This document shows positions 62,480 through 64,000 of a stretch of DNA of 64,000 nt, piece by piece. Location: assembly GCF_013085465.1 (NCBI RefSeq), contig NZ_CP049838.1:3224001-3288000 (forward strand). The letters are read 5' to 3'. A program made the translations under genes and the position numbers. Within the stretch, counting starts at the first letter, position 1. Every line of letters starts with the position of its first letter. The notes beneath the pieces are model-generated. The model was given only the letters and a program-made list of their open reading frames with translations. It had not been told where the DNA came from and ran no database searches. The DNA is from Streptomyces asoensis. GTDB taxonomy: Bacteria; Actinomycetota; Actinomycetes; Streptomycetales; Streptomycetaceae.

Positions 62480-63736
62480 GTGCATCCCGCATACTCCGCG
62501 CATTCCATACGCGTGCGCGTCGGCGTTCTCGCTCTGGCCCTGTCGGCCGGGCTCGCCTTTCCCACCGCCGCCACCGCGACCGAGGCGGTGCCCGCCCCCA
62601 CGGTCGAGGAACAGCGCCTGACGCAGGCCGTTCCCCAGGAGATCCTCGCCCGGTCCGGGTTCGACGCGGTGGCTCCGCGTTTCGCCCGGCTGTTGGAGGC
62701 CTCGCACTCCTACGCCCGGGCCCGCCAGATCGTCACCCGCGAGGGCGCGGCCCTGTGGCGGCGGGCGGTGGACCGGGTCCAGGGGCGCGGGCCCGCCGGC
62801 GGCGACCTCAGCCGGGACGACGACCGGCCGCTGTACTGGGCGCGGCTCGGCATGACGAGCGAAGTGCGCACCTGGCAGCCCGGCTTCGCGGTCACCGACG
62901 GCCAACGCACCGCTCTGCTCGACACCTTGGAGCGCACCTCGCGCGGGCAGACCGACCTGCACTATCCGCGGCACGCCAAGGGGCTGAAGCGCGTTCTGGT
63001 CACCGGCTTCGACCCGTTCACCCTGGACCGGGACATCCGGATCTCCAACCCCTCGGGGGCGACCGCGCTCGCCCTCGACGGCACGGTGATCCAGACCGCG
63101 GACGGCCCGGCGCGGGTGGAGACCGCCATGTTCCCGGTGCGCTGGCAGGACTTCGCGGAGCAATCGGTGGAGCGCGCTCTGCGGCCGTATCTGCCGCACG
63201 TCGATCTGTTCACCACCGTCAGCCAGGGCCGCGTCGGCCGCTTCGACGTGGAGCGCACCAACGGGGCCTGGCGCGGCGGCTTCCCCGACAACGAGAACAT
63301 CGGCCGGACGGAGACCGTCCCGGTCGCCGACCCCGCCACACAGCCGCAGTGGACGACCACGACCCTGCCGTACGCGGCGATCGTGGCGGCGGACACGGGC
63401 CGGTTCCCGGTGTACGACAACACGAGCGTCACCGAGATCCCGGCGGGAGGCGCCGAGCCCGTCGTGCGACCGGAGGGGCCGACGGCGGGGTCGACCGCAC
63501 GGGCCGGGGGCGGCGGGAACTACCTCTCCAACGAGATCGCCTACCGGGCCACCCTGCTGCGCGACCGGCTGGGGCTGCACGCCAGCCTGCCGGGCGGGCA
63601 TGTGCACACGCCGGTCCTCCAGTTCGCGGCGGGCAACACCCAGGACGTGACCGATCCGGAGTTCGTGCGGAACCGGCTGGACATCGTCGCCCAGGTACGG
63701 GCGATCCTGGCCGTGGCCGTGGCGGCCGGGCGGTAG
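62480..63736 (+). CDS. Secreted pyroglutamyl-peptidase I-like protein with Ser in place of catalytic Cys
   Basis: GTG 62480 (GGAAGGA upstream, 418 aa). A signal peptide (RVRVGVLALALSAGLAFPTA, cleavage near ATA) precedes a helical N-domain (~40-165) and a peptidase C15-like domain: KRVLVTGFDPFTLDRDIRIS, VSQGRVGRFDVERTNGAW with the Glu, then GGNYLSNEIAYRATLLRD and GGHVHTPVLQFA with the His. In pyroglutamyl peptidases the position of Ser350 (YLSNE) holds the nucleophile Cys (Y-x-C-N/E). Export and the Ser suggest changed or lost activity. Confidence 0.85.
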   Translation: MHPAYSAHSIRVRVGVLALALSAGLAFPTAATATEAVPAPTVEEQRLTQAVPQEILARSGFDAVAPRFARLLEASHSYARARQIVTREGAALWRRAVDRVQGRGPAGGDLSRDDDRPLYWARLGMTSEVRTWQPGFAVTDGQRTALLDTLERTSRGQTDLHYPRHAKGLKRVLVTGFDPFTLDRDIRISNPSGATALALDGTVIQTADGPARVETAMFPVRWQDFAEQSVERALRPYLPHVDLFTTVSQGRVGRFDVERTNGAWRGGFPDNENIGRTETVPVADPATQPQWTTTTLPYAAIVAADTGRFPVYDNTSVTEIPAGGAEPVVRPEGPTAGSTARAGGGGNYLSNEIAYRATLLRDRLGLHASLPGGHVHTPVLQFAAGNTQDVTDPEFVRNRLDIVAQVRAILAVAVAAGR

Positions 63737-63761
63737 GCGCGCGCGGCCGTCGAGGCTCGGG

Positions 63762-64000
63762 TCAGTGCGAGGGCGCCAGCGCCAGGCTGACGCCCAGGCC
63801 CGCCAGGACCGAGCCGATGACCTTGTTGAGGACCTTCTGGCCGCGCAGCATCAGCGTGCGCATGCGGTCGTGGGAGAAGAAGACGGCGACCACGCCGAAC
63901 CACAGCAGATGCGCCAGCGACATGAACAGGCCGTAGCCGACCTGCTGCCGGACCGGCGTGCCGGGGCTGACCACCTGGGAGAACGTGGAGACGACGAAGA
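63762..64000 (-). CDS. LysE family exporter, C-terminal part
   Basis: The gene enters from the right edge (start outside); the visible 78 codons end at 63762. FVVSTFSQVVSPGTPVRQQV and GLFMSLAHLLWFGVVAVFFS form the fourth and fifth helices, RMRTLMLRGQKVLNKVIGSV the loop, and LAGLGVSLAL the last helix of a LysE/RhtB-type amino acid exporter. It faces the peptidase-like gene, converging 25 bp away. Confidence 0.85.
   Translation of the reverse strand, partial: FVVSTFSQVVSPGTPVRQQVGYGLFMSLAHLLWFGVVAVFFSHDRMRTLMLRGQKVLNKVIGSVLAGLGVSLALAPSH

Overview
The window is high-GC actinobacterial chromosome and almost certainly comes from a Streptomyces species. Genes run close together with many GTG/TTG starts and strong GC bias at third codon positions. 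The block fasR-fabD-fabH-acpP-fabF followed by a DUF3145 gene, the homodimeric aceE next to a DUF3052 gene, and the paired TerD genes match the layout I recall around SCO2367-SCO2391 of S. coelicolor. Codon bias makes most genes throw long antisense shadow frames; these were discarded.

Layout. (a) 1-12.2 kb: a GNAT fragment, a DHA2 MFS pump carrying a C-terminal winged helix, a membrane-anchored peptidoglycan-binding protein, a HAD phosphatase, a TMEM165/GDT1-type Mn exporter behind a yybP-ykoY riboswitch, a secreted HNH nuclease, a PhoD-like phosphatase, an FAD/NAD(P)-binding protein, a DoxX protein, a VTT-domain membrane protein and DUF2277. (b) 12.2-15.1 kb: a ketopantoate-reductase-like gene and a GNAT gene separated by a TnpB-only IS200/IS605-type element whose RuvC residues are intact. 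(c) 15.2-17.9 kb: a DCC thiol-disulfide oxidoreductase overlapping a serine hydrolase, a small protein with LexA-like boxes in front, and an MmpS-like protein. (d) 18.2-20.9 kb: an accessory patch (42-aa ORF with terminator, HAD, an XRE-type regulator lacking its HTH, three overlapping small genes) that ends at tRNA-Val(TAC); it looks like the remains of an integrated element. (e) 21-28.8 kb: a DUF4097 protein, a coiled-coil membrane protein, DUF4383, then three minus-strand envelope genes (amidase, deacetylase-like protein, class A PBP with a degenerate transpeptidase site).

(f) 29.3-38.3 kb is a Ter-type stress island: a minus-strand operon CitE-like lyase > phosphoribosyltransferase/TRSP/StiP/PELOTA fusion > HAD phosphatase, then a TerD protein with a Pro/Gln/Tyr tail, a second TerD-family protein, a DUF475 (TerC-like) membrane protein and two near-identical TerD proteins. 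The lyase, PRTase/StiP and HAD proteins are predicted in the literature to make or process a nucleotide-like metabolite in Ter systems; TerD domains bind calcium and TerC-like proteins are membrane partners. (g) 38.4-51.9 kb is housekeeping and small regulation: peroxiredoxin, DUF3052, aceE, a K+ channel, a DHA2 pump with divergent TetR, a DUF1023 hydrolase, DUF4429, an aldo/keto reductase with a MerR regulator, a GNAT fragment, a serine hydrolase and a pirin.

(h) 51.9-57.4 kb is the essential type II fatty acid synthase cluster with its activator FasR, closed by a 14-bp terminator. (i) 57.7-64 kb has an SGNH hydrolase lipoprotein, aldose 1-epimerase, a GH3 beta-glucosidase with PA14 insert, a secreted pyroglutamyl-peptidase homologue with Ser at the Cys position, and the C-terminus of a LysE exporter. 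I found no CRISPR array, no rRNA and no secondary-metabolite cluster.
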